A DNA stretch of 17,726 nucleotides from JBAZOJ01 sp041648755. GTDB lineage: Bacteria; Planctomycetota; B143-G9. Below, one piece after another: positions 5,702-14,600 of the stretch. Numbering within the stretch: position 1 is the stretch's first letter; every line of letters starts with the position of its first letter. Where the stretch lies: contig JBAZOJ010000047.1 of assembly GCA_041648755.1 (NCBI GenBank), positions 1-17,726 on the forward strand, read 5' to 3'. The position numbers and the translations under genes were made by a program. The notes under the pieces were generated by a model. It did not search any database and was not told where the DNA came from. It saw nothing but the letters and a program-made list of their open reading frames with translations.

Positions 5702-6997
5702 ATGCGAGTGCTGCTGAAGATGGCTTTCAAGGACATCCGCATCCTGCTTGGCGACAAGGTTGGAGTGTTCTTTGTCCTGTTCTTCCCGATTCTGATGGCC
5801 CTGCTGATGGGCACCGTTTTCGGGGGCTCGGGAGGTGGAAAGCCCACGGGCATTACCGTGGCGATCATTGACAAGGACAACAGCAGAAGCAGCCGCGAGT
5901 TCGTTGATGCCCTGCGCACATCCGAATCCCTGGAGATTTTCAACTCCACCGAGGCCGAAGCATCGGAGGCGGTCCGGCGCGGAGACCTCAACGCATACAT
6001 CGTGATACCCGTGGGGTTCGGCGACAGCATGAAACAGTTCTGGAAGCCGCAGCCGGAACTGAATATTGGAATGGATCCGTCGCGGACAGCGCAGTCATGG
6101 CTGCTGCAGGGCCTGATGACGCAGGCGTGGTATCAGCAGATGGCAAAGTCGTTCATGGATCCCAAGCAATACCTGGATATCATCGATCAGGCTGGTAAGG
6201 ACATCGAAGCGTCCTCGTCGCTATCAGGCGCAGAGAAATTGATCTACACTTCGTTCTTCTCGGCCATTCGGTCGTTCCTGAGCAACGCCACTCTCACAAA
6301 CGGCTCCGGGACAAACGGCTCTGGCACAAACAACAGCACGCCGTTCCAGCCGGTGAACATCAAGCAGGTCGCCGTTACCCGGCCGGGTAAAAGCCCCGCC
6401 TCGGCTTTCGAGGTTACGTTCCCCTCCGGCATCCTGTGGGGCATAATCGGCGCGGTAGCGTCATTTGCCGTCACGCTTGTTCGCGAAAGGCGCGAGGGCA
6501 CGTGGACCCGCCTGCGGGTCGCCCCCATTTCGCTGACCATGATTCTCGCGGGCAAGGCCGCAGCCTGCTTCATAACCTCTGTCGGAGTGGCCACCGTCCT
6601 GATTATGGTGAGCCAGATGCCTGTTTTTGGCGTACACGTTAGCGACCCCTTAAAGCTCGCGCTGGCGATGATCTGCACCGCCCTGTGTTTCGTGGGGATA
6701 ACGATGCTGATGAGCGCGGCCGGACGCACCGAGCAGGGGGTGTCCGGGATGAGCTGGGGCGTGCTGATGATTATGGCGATGTTCGGCGGGTGCACGATAC
6801 CGCTGTTTGTCATGCCCGGATGGATGCAGATGGCCAGCAACTTCAGCCCTGTGAAGTGGGGCATTTACGCATTCGAAGGCGCCATCTGGCGGGGCTTCTC
6901 CTACGCCGAAATGGCCCTGCCCTGCCTGATTCTTCTGGCAGTCGGGGCGGCGACCTTTGCCGCGGGCATCGTGATGCTCAAGCGGAGCGAGCTGTAG
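5702..6997 (+). CDS. ABC-2 type transporter permease
   Basis: Inner-membrane subunit of an ABC exporter (431 aa). A cytoplasmic amphipathic start is followed by one membrane helix (about 21-42), a large extracytoplasmic domain (about 43-238) and five further hydrophobic segments. The diagnostic cytoplasmic loop RERREGTWTRLRVAP lies at 261-275, and FSPVKWG (381-387) marks the last loop. This ABC2_membrane_3 layout resembles YhgE, YhhJ and DrrB-type permeases. A Gly/Ser/Thr/Asn linker with the repeat TNGSGTNGSGT (199-209) ends the extracytoplasmic domain. The start is supported by GAGGGA at 5693-5698. The partner ATPase is not adjacent: upstream is a divergent transporter, downstream a sugar mutase 39 nt away. 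Substrate unknown. Confidence 0.92.
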   Translation: MRVLLKMAFKDIRILLGDKVGVFFVLFFPILMALLMGTVFGGSGGGKPTGITVAIIDKDNSRSSREFVDALRTSESLEIFNSTEAEASEAVRRGDLNAYIVIPVGFGDSMKQFWKPQPELNIGMDPSRTAQSWLLQGLMTQAWYQQMAKSFMDPKQYLDIIDQAGKDIEASSSLSGAEKLIYTSFFSAIRSFLSNATLTNGSGTNGSGTNNSTPFQPVNIKQVAVTRPGKSPASAFEVTFPSGILWGIIGAVASFAVTLVRERREGTWTRLRVAPISLTMILAGKAAACFITSVGVATVLIMVSQMPVFGVHVSDPLKLALAMICTALCFVGITMLMSAAGRTEQGVSGMSWGVLMIMAMFGGCTIPLFVMPGWMQMASNFSPVKWGIYAFEGAIWRGFSYAEMALPCLILLAVGAATFAAGIVMLKRSEL

Positions 6998-7036
6998 CGC
7001 CGACACAAAGCGGAGACTGCGAACGGAAGGTGCAAA

Positions 7037-9511
7037 ATGAAGTTTGACGTGTGGACGGAGAACATTGACCCCAGGCAGCTTCTGGACCGCGCCCTGTCCG
7101 GAATGCGGGCTTTCTTTGCCGGAAACAGGGATCGCGACCTGCTTCGGACTGACGCGGCGATCGCGGCAGGAAGTCTGACTCCCGAGGATGGTGCAAAGGA
7201 AAAGGCGCGCATTACTGCCGCAGCCGCTGAGACCGAACAGGTCATGGCAGCCAACGTTGCACCCCGTCTTGAAGCCTGGCTGACCGACCCCGACGTGCGC
7301 AGGATCTCCCCCGCGGCCGTGTGCGCCATAGCGGATGCGGTTGACGACGCCAGGTGGGAGGCGCTGTTCGAGGCGTTCTTTTCCGACATCAAGTTCGGCA
7401 CGGGCGGGATACGCGGCCGCGCTGTGATGAGTGTGGGCGACCTTCGCACTATGGCGGCCTACGGCATCGACGCGGCCTTCCTGCGCGGGCCGAATCTTTT
7501 CAACGACCTGACGGTGCTCCGGCTCTCATCCGCGGTGGCACGCTACGCGGCCGACAAGGGCCTGCACAGCGTGGTCATAGGGTTCGATTCCCGCATCGGC
7601 GGCTGCCGCTTTGCCGAACTCATCGCCCGCCTGTTCCTTGAGCGCGGAACACGGGTCAACCTCTTCGCGCAGCCCTGCCCCTTCCCACAACTGTCGTACG
7701 CCGTAGTACACACGCACTCAGACCTCGGCATCTTCATTTCCGCGAGCCACAACGATAAGCGCTACAACGGCTACAAGCTTACGTCAGCCTCCGGGGCGCA
7801 ACTTACGAACACGGAACGTGAGGCCATTTTCCGCGACTACGTTGCCAAGGCCCGCTTCGCCGATGTGCCCGACCTTCCCCCGCTGGAGGCACTCTCCGCC
7901 AAACTGAACATCCTTGGATCAGAAGACTCGGTCGTGCCCGGGGGGGCGACACTGTCCGCGATTGACCCCGTGTACCTCGGCCACCTTGGCGGCTTCATCG
8001 TTGACCCCGAACTGCTTAACGGGACCGCACCGAACCTCAACATCGGCTACTGCGCATTCTACGGGGCCGGAAGCAAGCTTGTGCCCAAGCTTCTGCGCTC
8101 TTCCGGCTTCCCGAACGTCACCGAGGTCACGCACAAGAGAATGAACGAGCCCGATGGGTTCTTCCCCTGCTTCGAGTACACAATGCAGCCCGACCCGGGT
8201 GACCCGGCCGCCGCGAAGATAGCCGTGGAAGCGTTTATCGCCGAACACGGACATGCCGCTTTCGACGCCCTCGATATCCTCATCGGCACAGATCCCGATG
8301 CGGACAGAATGGGGCTCGTGGTCAAGGTTCCGGCCAACCAGCGGGATATCTATGGCGGCGACTGGACGCTGCTCAAGGCCGACGAGGTATGGGCGCTATT
8401 GCTATGGTACAGGCTGAAGAAGCCGGTCGCCACGGCACAAGGGCGGGCATTGCTTGAGAAGGCCTTTCTCTGCCAGTCGCACGTGACCAGCGACTTCATC
8501 CTCGATATCGCGGCCGCGCGAGGGCTCGCGGCACTGCGCACGTGGGTTGGCTTCAGCCTGCTTGCCGAGGCTGTTTCGCTTGCCTGGGGCCGCGTGGATC
8601 TGAATGACCCGAAAGCACTCGATGAAAAATACTTCGGCTCGTTGTATTCCGTTGACCGGTACGTGCCGGGGCGCCACACCGTCAACGTCGGTTGCTTCGA
8701 GGAAAGCAACGGATTCAGCATTCTGGGCGGCCCGCCGCCCGATGCGAACCCGAATGCCCTGGGAAGCGGCGGACATGTGCGCGACAAGGACGGCACCCTC
8801 GCGGGACTTCTCTGCGCCGAGATCGCCGCGCAGGCAAAAGCGGAAGGAAAAACGGTAATCGACCTGATTGACGGGATTTCGCTCGAAGGCGGCACGGGGC
8901 TGTACGTGAACAAGTATCGGCCCGACCCGCCGGTAGGCCAGTACGAAGGCGTCAGCGCGATAATGCGCAAGCTGTTCCACATACAGCGCTCGGAAGAACT
9001 GCGTTCGCAGGCTGTCAGGGAGGGGCTCGTGATCGGCGGGATGCCGGTTGTCTCGACCGAAGTCTGCTTCGGCAAGGGCAAGTACGCCGCCGACCCCGAC
9101 CATGGGTACAAGGCGCACAAGACGCTGGGCGAGGCGATGGAGCGGGAGCATGTGGTGCTCCCCGACCCCGGCGACGCGGAGGCGGTGCAGCAGTTCGTTG
9201 CCGGTATGGTTTGCAGGGGAATGGCCAAGTCGACTGGCTCGCCCGAAGAGCAGTTCGCGGCCGCGCGGGCATACTTCTTCGCCAATGTCGCCGTGTTCCC
9301 CGAGGAAGGGATGCGCTTCTACTTCAGCGCGGACCGCAAGTCGCACATAACACTGCGCCCGTCAGGCACTTCGCGCAACTTGAAGATTTACGTGCAGTTG
9401 TGCGCGCACCCGAAAAACCGCGAGGAGTTGCTGAAGAGCAAGCGCGAGATGCTCCGCCACGCCGACGAGACGATGGCCGACTTCGCTCAACTCCTCGGCA
9501 TGAAGTGGTAA
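7037..9511 (+). CDS. Large alpha-D-phosphohexomutase (phosphoglucomutase/phosphomannomutase family)
   Basis: This enzyme interconverts sugar 1- and 6-phosphates in the cytoplasm through a phosphoserine. The substrate-loop signature is KFGTGGIRGR (119-128). The catalytic serine is Ser237 in ISASHNDKRYNGYK (234-247). Mg2+ is held by the DPDADR loop (419-424). The sugar-binding loop is EESNGFS (555-561), and the phosphate-binding loop RPSGTSRNLKIYV lies at 774-786. All four domains are therefore present. At 824 aa it exceeds the usual 450-600; the extra length is mainly an N-terminal helical extension of about 115 residues and a longer C-terminal half. GGAAGG at 7024-7029 supports the ATG. It may be co-transcribed with the permease and could supply hexose phosphates for nucleotide-sugar synthesis. 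Substrate preference is not decidable. Confidence 0.93.
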   Translation: MKFDVWTENIDPRQLLDRALSGMRAFFAGNRDRDLLRTDAAIAAGSLTPEDGAKEKARITAAAAETEQVMAANVAPRLEAWLTDPDVRRISPAAVCAIADAVDDARWEALFEAFFSDIKFGTGGIRGRAVMSVGDLRTMAAYGIDAAFLRGPNLFNDLTVLRLSSAVARYAADKGLHSVVIGFDSRIGGCRFAELIARLFLERGTRVNLFAQPCPFPQLSYAVVHTHSDLGIFISASHNDKRYNGYKLTSASGAQLTNTEREAIFRDYVAKARFADVPDLPPLEALSAKLNILGSEDSVVPGGATLSAIDPVYLGHLGGFIVDPELLNGTAPNLNIGYCAFYGAGSKLVPKLLRSSGFPNVTEVTHKRMNEPDGFFPCFEYTMQPDPGDPAAAKIAVEAFIAEHGHAAFDALDILIGTDPDADRMGLVVKVPANQRDIYGGDWTLLKADEVWALLLWYRLKKPVATAQGRALLEKAFLCQSHVTSDFILDIAAARGLAALRTWVGFSLLAEAVSLAWGRVDLNDPKALDEKYFGSLYSVDRYVPGRHTVNVGCFEESNGFSILGGPPPDANPNALGSGGHVRDKDGTLAGLLCAEIAAQAKAEGKTVIDLIDGISLEGGTGLYVNKYRPDPPVGQYEGVSAIMRKLFHIQRSEELRSQAVREGLVIGGMPVVSTEVCFGKGKYAADPDHGYKAHKTLGEAMEREHVVLPDPGDAEAVQQFVAGMVCRGMAKSTGSPEEQFAAARAYFFANVAVFPEEGMRFYFSADRKSHITLRPSGTSRNLKIYVQLCAHPKNREELLKSKREMLRHADETMADFAQLLGMKW

Positions 9512-9526
9512 GAGGCCAAGCGCTGT

Positions 9527-9733
9527 CCGAGCTTCGCCCGTGATGTTGCCCACAGTGTCGAAGCCGTAGGTCGTTTAGTACGAGCCAAAGCAGCCAACGG
9601 CTGTATCGCTGGTCACGCGCCCGTTGGCGTCCTGGCTGTATGAGGCATATCCCAGCACTGTGCTGTCCGACGCGACAACCTCTCCGCAGGACCCCGTTGG
9701 GGCTGATAATACATCTCGTCGTCAACATCGTAG
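9527..9733 (-). pseudogene. Decayed fragment of a second YD-repeat (Rhs-like) gene
   Basis: Minus-strand translation matches the YD core of the large gene at 11601-17216, around its residues 1195-1260. The fragment reads YDVDDEMYYQ, then after a 20-nt insertion EVVASDSTVLGYASYSQD, GRVTSDTAVGCFGSY, stop, TTYGFDTVGNITGE. The intact gene has GRVTSDTAVGCFGSY followed by QTTYGFNSVGNMTGE. A 22-nt stretch (9578-9599) is identical to the corresponding DNA at 13497-13518. Two lesions kill it: TAA (9577-9575) in place of the CAG for Gln1241, and the 20-nt insertion at 9683-9702, which shifts the frame. It has no start, lies 15 nt from the 3' end of the convergent mutase gene, and is a remnant of duplication or recombination. 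Confidence 0.85.
9683..9704. repeat. 22-nt palindromic element, copy 1, inserted in the YD remnant
   Basis: TCCGCAGGACCCCGTTGGGG plus CT contains the hairpin CCCC-GTT-GGGG. Compared with the intact YD gene, 20 nt (9683-9702) are extra at this point, so the element looks inserted. A second copy at 9736-9757 matches at 19 of 22 positions and keeps a palindromic centre (TCCCTTTGGGA). Confidence 0.5.
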
Positions 9734-9735
9734 TT

Positions 9736-9757
9736 TCCGCAGGATCCCTTTGGGACT
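9736..9757. repeat. 22-nt palindromic element, copy 2
   Basis: TCCGCAGGATCCCTTTGGGA plus CT starts exactly where similarity to the intact YD gene runs out, so it may mark a junction. The differences from copy 1 lie in or beside the hairpin. Part of 9758-9905 beyond it holds nothing I can identify. Confidence 0.5.
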
Positions 9758-9905
9758 GGTGCTCGGAAACGCACAAAGGCTGTCGAAAAGATACGGAAAT
9801 GAGGTCAGGAAGTGCGTTTGGGAGGCAGAAGCGACTCGGAGACTACAGAGCAGGCAGATTGTCGCCCTCAGGCGGCGAAAAATGGCGTTATTCGAGGTGG
9901 CCAGG

Positions 9906-9928
9906 AGGCGCAGGCAAGTCCTGCGCCT
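9906..9928 (-). terminator. 9-bp hairpin downstream of the three-gene YD operon
   Basis: AGGCGCAGG (9906-9914), loop CAAGT, CCTGCGCCT (9920-9928) is a perfect 9-bp stem lying 59 nt past the last stop codon of the minus-strand block. No U-tract follows on the minus strand, and only TT follows on the plus strand. It could terminate transcription from either side or stabilise the 3' end. Confidence 0.4.
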
Positions 9929-9986
9929 TTCAGTTGTGCAAGCCCTTTTGCGGTGAACCTACCTTTACAGTGGCCGCGAATCTGTC

Positions 9987-10241
9987 CTACTTGGCGAGTT
10001 CTTTCGGCAGGACCTGAACCGACAAGAACTGGCCGAATTCGGAAAGGCAGGCGAGCTTTCCGCCTGACACCACAATGTCGAAAGTGGCGTCAGGAACAGT
10101 TATTTCCTTCATCCTCTCTTCAGGCTTCAACTCGTGCCAAGTTTCTGGCAGCGCGCATAGCAGACGCCAGTTACTCCGAATTGCCTCCGAGATGATAATC
10201 CCCGCTCATGCGATCCGGAGAGGCAGAAACTCAAAGGGCAT
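9987..10241 (-). pseudogene. 84-codon reading frame interrupted by an in-frame TGA
   Basis: An ATG at 10241, 3 nt after the upstream stop codon, opens a frame of 84 codons ending at TAG (9989-9987). It is interrupted only by TGA at codon 12 (10208-10206). The residues after the stop read like a normal soluble protein, for example SNWRLLCALPETWHELKPEE, TVPDATFDIVVSGGKLACLS and EFGQFLSVQVLPKELAK. There is no ATG, GTG or TTG between the TGA and an internal Met at 10112, which would leave only 41 residues. The TGA could be a C-to-T change of an Arg codon, a sequencing error, or the mark of a decayed gene. Position in the operon suggests a partner of the preceding genes. No family is recognised. 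Confidence 0.6.
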
Positions 10242-10244
10242 GGT

Positions 10245-11597
10245 TCAGTTCTCTGAGGCAATTCCGACTTCAGAAAGAACTCTCTGGTAGATCTGCGCGG
10301 GGGGGGACTTTGCTGCGATCATTCCGCGGATGGTCGCAACCAGGGATTCGAGATGCTGCTTGTCAAGAGGCACGTCAGAATAATCGAGCGCGTGGATTGC
10401 ATTCTCGGCAATCTTTACCCAAAGGACTCTCTGTTCTCCGACGTCGAAAAAGACGGAATCGTGTGCCGCTGGAAGCCACTTGCTCAAATCCCGGACAGGG
10501 GAGGCCGGAAGCTTCGACAAGACAAGGCACCGCTCAAAGGAGAACTTCTCGGAAAGGAAGTAGATAGAAGTTGGAGACTTTCCCGGAGGCTTCCGCCACG
10601 CATCCGACTGCTCAGACAGCATAAAAACGCTGTCTTTGGCTTCGAACTTAATGCGCTCGCCGGCAAACAGCCCATCTGAGTCAAGGATACAGCTAGTGAA
10701 TTCACACTCCGCCCAAGACAAGATCACGCGAACGTTGTCAACCCGCACTCCATCTAAAGCGCACTTGCCGACATCGACCTCCAAACCGCACGTCCCGATT
10801 GCCTCGGTGTATGGCCGTGCGTATCTGCTTGAGAATTCCGTATTCAACACGGTTGTCAACTTGACGTACTTACACCTGAGAGTGCCGAGGACGGAGCCCA
10901 CGATGACCACTCCCTCGCAATCGAAGCAATAGATGTGTGCCATCTGGGCAGTGCATCCTGTGAACGTTACGGGGTCCGCTCCACTTACACGAAGAATCGA
11001 GTCGGAGAACCTGCACTCCCGGAACCGGATTCCTCCGTTGAAGACTCTGATTTTACTGGCAGGACCAATCTCGCAGCGCAAGAATTCGATCCCCTTGCCG
11101 TGATGTTGGCCGATGGCAATCTCTTCCTCGGATGACAACCTGCATTCCACGAGCGCAAGCGAGCATGCATCATGGCACACAATGCTGAATGCCTGTTTTG
11201 TCGAGAAGCGCCATCCTTTCAGGACAATGACTGTCCCCTTGGAAGCCGATATCCGGAATCCGCCGGACATCGGGAGCAGAACGTTTTCTTCTTCCGAGCC
11301 GCAAACTTCGATCTCGACAATGCACTCGTCGAACGAAAGCTCGGGACATTCGCTGAGGTCAAGGATGCCCTCGGCGATGATGCGAATGCTCTGCCGAACG
11401 TAGCTCAGCGGCGATCCGGTTAGCTTGACCGGTGTGGGAGACGGTGGGATCGGCATTGACGAAGGAGCATCCGAGAATCCGGGGCTACAGCTTCCGAAAA
11501 GGGTCGCAGTCTTTCTCCCGGAACCGACCTTTGACGAAAAAAGCACGATTGCCGCAACGCAGGCTACGCAAGCGACAGTCAGGACTCCCTTTTTCAA
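10245..11597 (-). CDS. Secreted or membrane-anchored beta-helix-like protein, function unknown
   Basis: This 450-aa protein begins with a basic-hydrophobic signal or anchor (residues 1-22), followed by a Pro/Ser-rich linker (about 43-58). From about 70 to 330 it shows short irregular repeats of roughly 20-25 residues with alternating hydrophobic strands and buried Cys/Phe, such as GIEFLRCEI, GIRFRECRF and PVTFTGCTA, suggesting a right-handed parallel beta-helix. There are many cysteines. The C-terminal 80 residues look helical. Its TTG start lies 3 nt after the YD-gene stop; AGGAG (11608-11604) sits 6 nt upstream inside that gene's last codons, so translation is probably coupled. No enzyme motif is visible. 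Position would fit an accessory or immunity partner of the YD protein, but that is inference. Confidence 0.82.
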   Translation of the reverse strand: MKKGVLTVACVACVAAIVLFSSKVGSGRKTATLFGSCSPGFSDAPSSMPIPPSPTPVKLTGSPLSYVRQSIRIIAEGILDLSECPELSFDECIVEIEVCGSEEENVLLPMSGGFRISASKGTVIVLKGWRFSTKQAFSIVCHDACSLALVECRLSSEEEIAIGQHHGKGIEFLRCEIGPASKIRVFNGGIRFRECRFSDSILRVSGADPVTFTGCTAQMAHIYCFDCEGVVIVGSVLGTLRCKYVKLTTVLNTEFSSRYARPYTEAIGTCGLEVDVGKCALDGVRVDNVRVILSWAECEFTSCILDSDGLFAGERIKFEAKDSVFMLSEQSDAWRKPPGKSPTSIYFLSEKFSFERCLVLSKLPASPVRDLSKWLPAAHDSVFFDVGEQRVLWVKIAENAIHALDYSDVPLDKQHLESLVATIRGMIAAKSPPAQIYQRVLSEVGIASEN

Positions 11598-11600
11598 CTA

Positions 11601-14600
11601 CTACTCCTGTCCGGTCGTTTTGACCCTTTTCCCAAATCCGTGACCTTCCCCATTCGCATTTTTCTCTCCGGCAAACCGTGAATATCCTTTCTTTACAAGA
11701 TGCCCATCCTCGTCTCCTACGGAAAGTGTGCCATCCTCACTCTCAAGTACAGTGCAGTCAGCCTCCCACGTTGTGGCGACAAGCTTACGCTCGTCTCCAG
11801 CTTCAGATCTTACAGCATTAAAGAATTTCACGGAAGTACACCCGGTCAACAGAATGCATGTGTTTTCGCTTATTTTATCCTTCATGCTGCGCCAGTATTC
11901 TCCTCCATCATAAGTTGTCATCTCCACAGGTGGATTGAAATCAGGTCCGCAGTGCTTTGCCGCGTACTCCCTAACACTGATGCAGAAAGGCAAATCGCCG
12001 TTGTCACCGCAGTGTGATTCAATATAGTCAAGAAGGAGGATGGCGTCGTTATCAATCCCCGCGATTACATCCTCCATTTCCACGCTTGTATGTGCCTCCG
12101 TGACCTTACCATCTTGCTCCTGAGGAATCTTGGCGTGGACGCTCTTTGCTGGGGATCCGACATAGAAAACATAAACTTTCAGGGACACTGGAGTTTCACC
12201 CCACTCTTCGTTCAGCATTACTTTCGCATCTGCAATTTTCTCAGCCTTAACCTTTTCGAAAATTTCCAACCGTGTTCGGTCATTCTCCTCAAAAGTCTGA
12301 CCCGCGATTGCAGGTCTCTTATTATGGGCTTCCACCGCCGTCTGCGCGTCTTTCCACTGATTATCCGTCCATCCGAGCCCGCCTTCCCCGTTCCCATAGC
12401 AGCGATCCCATTCAGGGTTCCTTACGCCATTCTTGTTTTCATTGGTGGGAAGGGCATCGAACGGCTCCAGCATTGACTGGAGGAATATTCTGAAAATCAT
12501 GTAGTATTTCGGATATCCCATGGGGATGAGCCCGTGCCCGACTGTCATGTCCCCGCCAATGCCACCGCCGCGGCCGCCACCCAACCATTCCCCTGTCCCC
12601 GGTGACATCGTTCCGCGAAGACTCCAGTAGTAGGTCTCGCTCTCCTCCGTCATCCCCACGCTGAAATGGAGCTTGGCGCTAGTTCCTGACGAGAACACCA
12701 TCCACCAGTCGCACTCGATGGAGGCGGAGGCGGTCTCTGTCGAGTCGAAGCCGATGCGGACGTTCGCGAAGATGTCAACGATGTAGTAGTGCTCACCAAC
12801 TGCAAGCGGAAGTCCCGTTTCCCAGTTGTACTCGAAAAGCGTAGCGCCTCTCGGGCTGATCAGGAAGTGGCGGATAAGCTCCCAATTGCTGGGCTGGCCG
12901 TAGTCATACGTGGTGATGTCGAACATCGTGCCCGAATCCCAGAAGGGGGTAGGCATGAGATTGCGATGGTACCATTCGTACCATGCGTTTTGCAGGTCTG
13001 CGATTGTGTCCGGGGTCGTCAGAATCGTCGTTGTCAGCGTGCGCCGGGTGGAACTCTTCGTCACGACCGGCACACCTTCGGACTTCTGGGAGGTCCCGCC
13101 GCCGGTTACGGCCATACGCTCTTCGCTGCCGGGTCTGGCCTTGGCAATGCGGATATTGCCGATGTCATAACCGTAGTACATGTCTTCGCCCGACGACGAA
13201 TTGCCGTAATGCACGAGATTATTCTTCCAGTCGAAGGCAAACCCCTCGGTGACGCCATTGCCTGACTTCGAGATCAGGTTGCCGTTGAGGTCGTAGCCGA
13301 ACGTAGTCGTGAAGCCGCCTGTGCTCGTAATGATCCTGCCGAGGCCATTGTAGCTGTATGTGGTCGTGTTGCCGTTCTCGACTTTTTGCGTCCTGTCATA
13401 CATACCATCAAAGGAGTACGTCTTCGCGTAGCTATTCGTGCCGGTACGCGTTTCGCCGGTCATGTTGCCAACGCTGTTGAATCCGTACGTCGTCTGGTAC
13501 GAGCCAAAGCAGCCAACCGCCGTATCGCTCGTCACGCGCCCATTGTAGTCGCGGCTGTAATAACCGTACCCGAGTACGCTGTTGTTGGAGTCAACGACCT
13601 CTTGGTAGAACATCTGGTCGTCAGAATCATAGCTGTAGTTCTCGGTGCTCCCGTTGTCGAACTGCTTCGAGGCCACTTTGCCGGTGGGCGTGTACGAGTA
13701 CACGTGGACGCGGGTACTCTCCGTTATCGTCGCCTGAATACTTGCGTCGTCGAAAGCACATGTGGAGGATTTGCCTTGGAAATCAGTGGTGGCCGTCGTA
13801 CGACCCTTGGCATCGTATTCGAACGTCGCCGTAAGTGTGGTAACGGTGGGCCAAGATGGCATGTACTGGTCTTCCTGAATCTTCCGACCGAGGGGGTCGA
13901 ACGTGTACCAGGTCTCAACGTCCGGAGATAAATAGTATGTGGTTCGGCCACAATGGTCGTACATGATCGTCGTTTGCATGGATGTCAGCGGATTCAGTGG
14001 CGCGGGATGGTCAATTGTGATGGTGCGCCCGCAACTGTCGTAGGCGAAATCCACGGGATTTCCATTCCTATCGATGTAATTCGTGAGCCTGCCTGCGGAA
14101 TCGTACCAGTTAAGATGGGCGTTGTTCAGCGGGTCGGTCATCGAGGTCATGCGATAGTTGGTGTCGTACACGTATGTAGTCGTGTACAACGTTGTGCCGC
14201 CGTCGGGGCTCACAACTTCGGTCAGCACATTGCCCATGGTATCGAAGGACTTGTCGAAGTTATTCGACTGCGCATCTGTCGTCCGCCAGCGGCGATTCAC
14301 CGAATCGTAAGAATAGCCGGTTGTGTTCGACTCTCCGTCCGTTTCGGTGGCCACGTTTCCGTTGGGATCGAACGTTTTCGAGAATGTCGCACCAGACGGT
14401 TTCACGGTCTGGTATTGGCGATTCATATGGTCGTAGTCGAGATAAGTGGTGTTGGAGAGAGCATCCGTGGCGCTCGTGCAATTGCCCTGCACATCGTAAT
14501 CGTACGAGGTCGCGCTGTGCGTCGAGCCCCCCACGGGCTTGTAGTAGTCGGTGCTCAGCGTGAGCCCGCGCGGATCGTACGTCGTGTCGGTGTAATTGCC

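Noticed and set aside
9640..10195. Plus-strand open frames across 9640-10195
   Set aside because: Their Arg/Ser/Pro-rich translations lack protein character, while the minus strand shows the YD remnant and the interrupted 84-codon frame in the same place.
10206..10208. Selenocysteine at the TGA of the 84-codon frame
   Set aside because: I see no hairpin suitable as a bacterial SECIS just after the TGA, and position 12 from the start is not next to any redox motif. A mutation or sequence error is simpler.
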